Positions 62,334-64,000 of a stretch of DNA of 64,000 nt are shown here, piece by piece. Origin of the DNA: Methylocella tundrae (GTDB taxonomy: Bacteria; Pseudomonadota; Alphaproteobacteria; Rhizobiales; Beijerinckiaceae); contig NZ_CP139089.1 in the NCBI RefSeq assembly GCF_038024855.1, forward strand, positions 3,072,501 to 3,136,500. Reading direction: 5' to 3'. The notes below the pieces were generated by a model. The model was not told the DNA's origin. It saw only the letters and a list, made by a program, of their open reading frames with translations, and made no database searches. A program made the position numbers and the translations under genes. Positions within the stretch are counted from its first letter, which is position 1; every line of letters starts with the position of its first letter.

Positions 62334-63728
62334 TTGCTTTATCTGCCGCATCGCGTCTCTTTGTCTGTGAAGAGGTTCGCCGTCATCCTCGCTGGGGGCT
62401 TCGCGCTGGCTTCGCCGGTCGCGGCGGAAACCATGTCGAGCGCGCTTGTTCGCGCCTATGTCGGCAACCCGGATCTCAACCAGCAGCGCGCCGGCGTTCG
62501 CGCGCAGGACGAAAACCTGCCGCGAGCCTCCTCACTCGGACGCCCAACCGTCACGGCGGATGGCCAGTTCGGCTATAATTACCTTGATACGACGCAAGGG
62601 GGAGTGCGGACTCGCGGAAGCACGCCGCCGACGGCTGTCGGGCTGACCGTCACGCAAAATTTGTTCAACGGCAATCGCACGCAAAACAGCGTCCGGCAGG
62701 CGGAATCGAACATTTTCGGCTCGCGCGAAAATCTCCGCACCACCGAGGAGAACGTTCTCCAGAACGGCGCGACAGCCTATATGAACGTGCTGCGCGACAC
62801 CGCGATCCTCGATCTGCGCCGCAACAACATCACCGTTCTCGAAGAGCAGCTGCGCCAGACGCGCGATCGCTTCAATGTCGGCGAGGTGACGCGCACCGAC
62901 GTCGCCCAGGCTGAATCGAGCCTCGCGAGCTCCCGTTCCGACTATTTCACGGCGCAAGCCAATCTGCAGAACAGCGTCGCAAATTTCCGCCAGATCATCG
63001 GCGTCGAACCGACGCGGCTGGAGCCGGCCCGAACCATCGAAGCTCTGCTGCCGAAAGATATGGGCACGGCCGTCGTTCTCGCGCTGGAAGAGCACCCGGT
63101 GGTACAGGCGGCGCTGCACGCGGTCGACGCCGCCGCCCTGCAGGTCAAGCTGGTCGAGGGCGAGCTTTACCCGACTCTCAACGTTGTCGGCAATGTCCAG
63201 CATCAGACGGATTATATCGGCGTGCGCAACGCCACCTTTTTGAACGGTTCGGTCGTCGGCCAGCTCTCCGTGCCGATCTATGAAGGCGGCGAAGTGTATG
63301 CGCGCGCCCGTCAGGCGAAGGAAACGCTGGCGCAGGCCCGGCTGCAGGCCGATCTGCAACGCGACACTGTGCGGGCCGCCGTCGTATCCGCCTGGGGCTC
63401 GCTCGATTCGGCGAAGGCGGTCATCCAATCGGCGAAAGCTGCGGTCAAGTCCGCCGAGATCGCGCTCGATGGCATCCGCGAGGAGGCGAGGGTTGGGCAG
63501 CGTACGACCTTCGACGTCCTCTTTGCGCAGCAGACCTTGCTCAATACACGCGTCAGCCTCGTCTCCGCTCAGCGCGACAGGGTCGTCGCTTCCTATAATG
63601 TGATGGCGGCCATCGGCCGGCTTTCAGCGGCGAACCTCAGCCTCAACGTCGCGGAATATGATCCGACGGTCCATTTCGAACAGGTCAAGGACAAATGGAT
63701 CGGCCTGCGCACGCCCGATGGCCGCTGA
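62334..63728 (+). CDS. tolC: TolC family outer-membrane efflux protein
   Basis: A 464-residue outer-membrane channel that joins type I secretion and RND pumps. The signal peptide is VKRFAVILAGGFALASPVAA. Two OEP repeats follow: LVRAYVGNPDLNQQRAGVRA, LTVTQNLFNGNRTQNSVRQA and RRNNITVLEEQLRQTRDRFN in the first, and LSVPIYEGGEVYARARQAKE and AKAAVKSAEIALDGIREEAR in the second. The start is TTG at 62334 with AGGGAC upstream, or GTG at 62367, which is closer to the signal peptide. It follows pcm in the same direction. Confidence 0.92.
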   Translation: MLYLPHRVSLSVKRFAVILAGGFALASPVAAETMSSALVRAYVGNPDLNQQRAGVRAQDENLPRASSLGRPTVTADGQFGYNYLDTTQGGVRTRGSTPPTAVGLTVTQNLFNGNRTQNSVRQAESNIFGSRENLRTTEENVLQNGATAYMNVLRDTAILDLRRNNITVLEEQLRQTRDRFNVGEVTRTDVAQAESSLASSRSDYFTAQANLQNSVANFRQIIGVEPTRLEPARTIEALLPKDMGTAVVLALEEHPVVQAALHAVDAAALQVKLVEGELYPTLNVVGNVQHQTDYIGVRNATFLNGSVVGQLSVPIYEGGEVYARARQAKETLAQARLQADLQRDTVRAAVVSAWGSLDSAKAVIQSAKAAVKSAEIALDGIREEARVGQRTTFDVLFAQQTLLNTRVSLVSAQRDRVVASYNVMAAIGRLSAANLSLNVAEYDPTVHFEQVKDKWIGLRTPDGR

Positions 63729-63871
63729 GCCAGGGTGATCGCGGGCGCGGCGCGGCTGCGTCTCCATCTCGCGGCGTCGGGCGAGCCTTCCGCCATTATT
63801 CCCCTTATGGCTGTGGACCGTCGATTGTTCGTCTTGCCAGCATGGATGAGCTAAGACTACCTTAACGCGTC

Positions 63872-63891
63872 GATCCGCCGCGGCGCGGATC
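63872..63891 (+). repeat. Short inverted repeat after tolC
   Basis: GATCCGC (63872-63878) and GCGGATC (63885-63891) pair over 7 bp with a 6-base loop. No T tract follows, so it may be an operator or part of a leader for the next gene rather than a terminator. Confidence 0.35.
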
Positions 63892-63971
63892 ATGTGGGGT
63901 TGCCTGTCGCGTGATTGCCTCGATGCGCATCCGTCTGATCGGCGCATTTTCGTTGGAAAGCAGTAGAGGCC

Positions 63972-64000
63972 ATGAGCGCAGCCAATCTTGTTCAAACCTC
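63972..64000 (+). CDS. Start of a further gene (partial)
   Basis: An ATG at 63972, with AGAGG just before it, opens MSAANLVQT and runs off the end. In many Alphaproteobacteria a DUF2497 gene follows tolC and precedes valS, so that is the leading guess, but nine codons cannot show it. Confidence 0.35.

Noticed and set aside
1..64000. CRISPR array or rRNA operon
   Set aside because: No regularly spaced repeats and no rRNA sequence were seen anywhere in the window.

Overview
The window is a 64 kb piece of a GC-rich alphaproteobacterial chromosome, most probably a serine-cycle methylotroph or methanotroph of the Rhizobiales (Beijerinckiaceae/Methylocystaceae type). The main evidence is a compact serine-cycle cluster (mcl, ppc, mtkB, mtkA, gck, sga, hprA, ftfL). 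Typical alphaproteobacterial neighbourhoods support this: hisD-UPF0262-LMW phosphatase, metC-aapJQMP, rpsB-tsf with a long S2 tail, and pcm-tolC. A hairpin repeat at 61275-61319 looks like one that is common in Rhizobiales. No rRNA gene is present, so the genus is an inference.

Region 1 (1-13202) is the right part of a prophage: the end of a tail tape-measure gene, a baseplate/tail-tip module resembling that of gene transfer agents, tail-fibre-like genes, an SGNH hydrolase, and a lysis cassette (GH108 endolysin, two holin-like proteins and two small membrane or exported proteins). No integrase, capsid or packaging genes are seen; they would lie to the left. Region 2 (13203-14448) is an AT-rich junction with a 44-aa membrane ORF, a secreted protein built of two identical four-cysteine units, and a very AT-rich stretch next to a DnaA-box-like sequence.

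Region 3 (14449-18784) is core chromosome: hisD, UPF0262, an LMW phosphatase, recJ and tRNA-Glu(TTC). Region 4 (18785-23157) looks acquired: an AraC regulator divergent from an exported alpha/beta hydrolase with a direct-repeat operator between them, then a truncated IS701-type transposase and a small exported protein. Region 5 (23390-25913) holds ada, an exported molybdopterin-oxidoreductase-like protein, a hypothetical gene and cutA.

Region 6 (26009-38238) is the serine cycle. On the minus strand mtkA-mtkB-ppc-mcl makes malyl-CoA from malate, carboxylates PEP and cleaves malyl-CoA. On the plus strand gck-sga-hprA-ftfL turns glyoxylate plus serine into hydroxypyruvate, glycerate and 2-phosphoglycerate and feeds formate into tetrahydrofolate. 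The two arms diverge from a 425-bp region with a perfect LysR-type inverted repeat. mtdA and fch, which sit with these genes in Methylobacterium, are absent here.

Region 7 (38402-42472) has a TetR regulator with matching palindromes beside its own gene and before a small exported protein, flanked by interspersed repeats, then an unknown anchored protein and a cystathionine beta-lyase. Region 8 (42692-48474) is the general amino-acid ABC transporter aapJQMP, a small exported protein and a JmjC/cupin-like protein. Region 9 (48791-64000) holds dnaE, a DUF2946-like protein with a TonB-dependent copper receptor, a 3-methyladenine glycosylase, an NTF2-like protein, glcD, rpsB, tsf, an exported Cys-repeat protein, a pcm-like methyltransferase, tolC and the first codons of a further gene.
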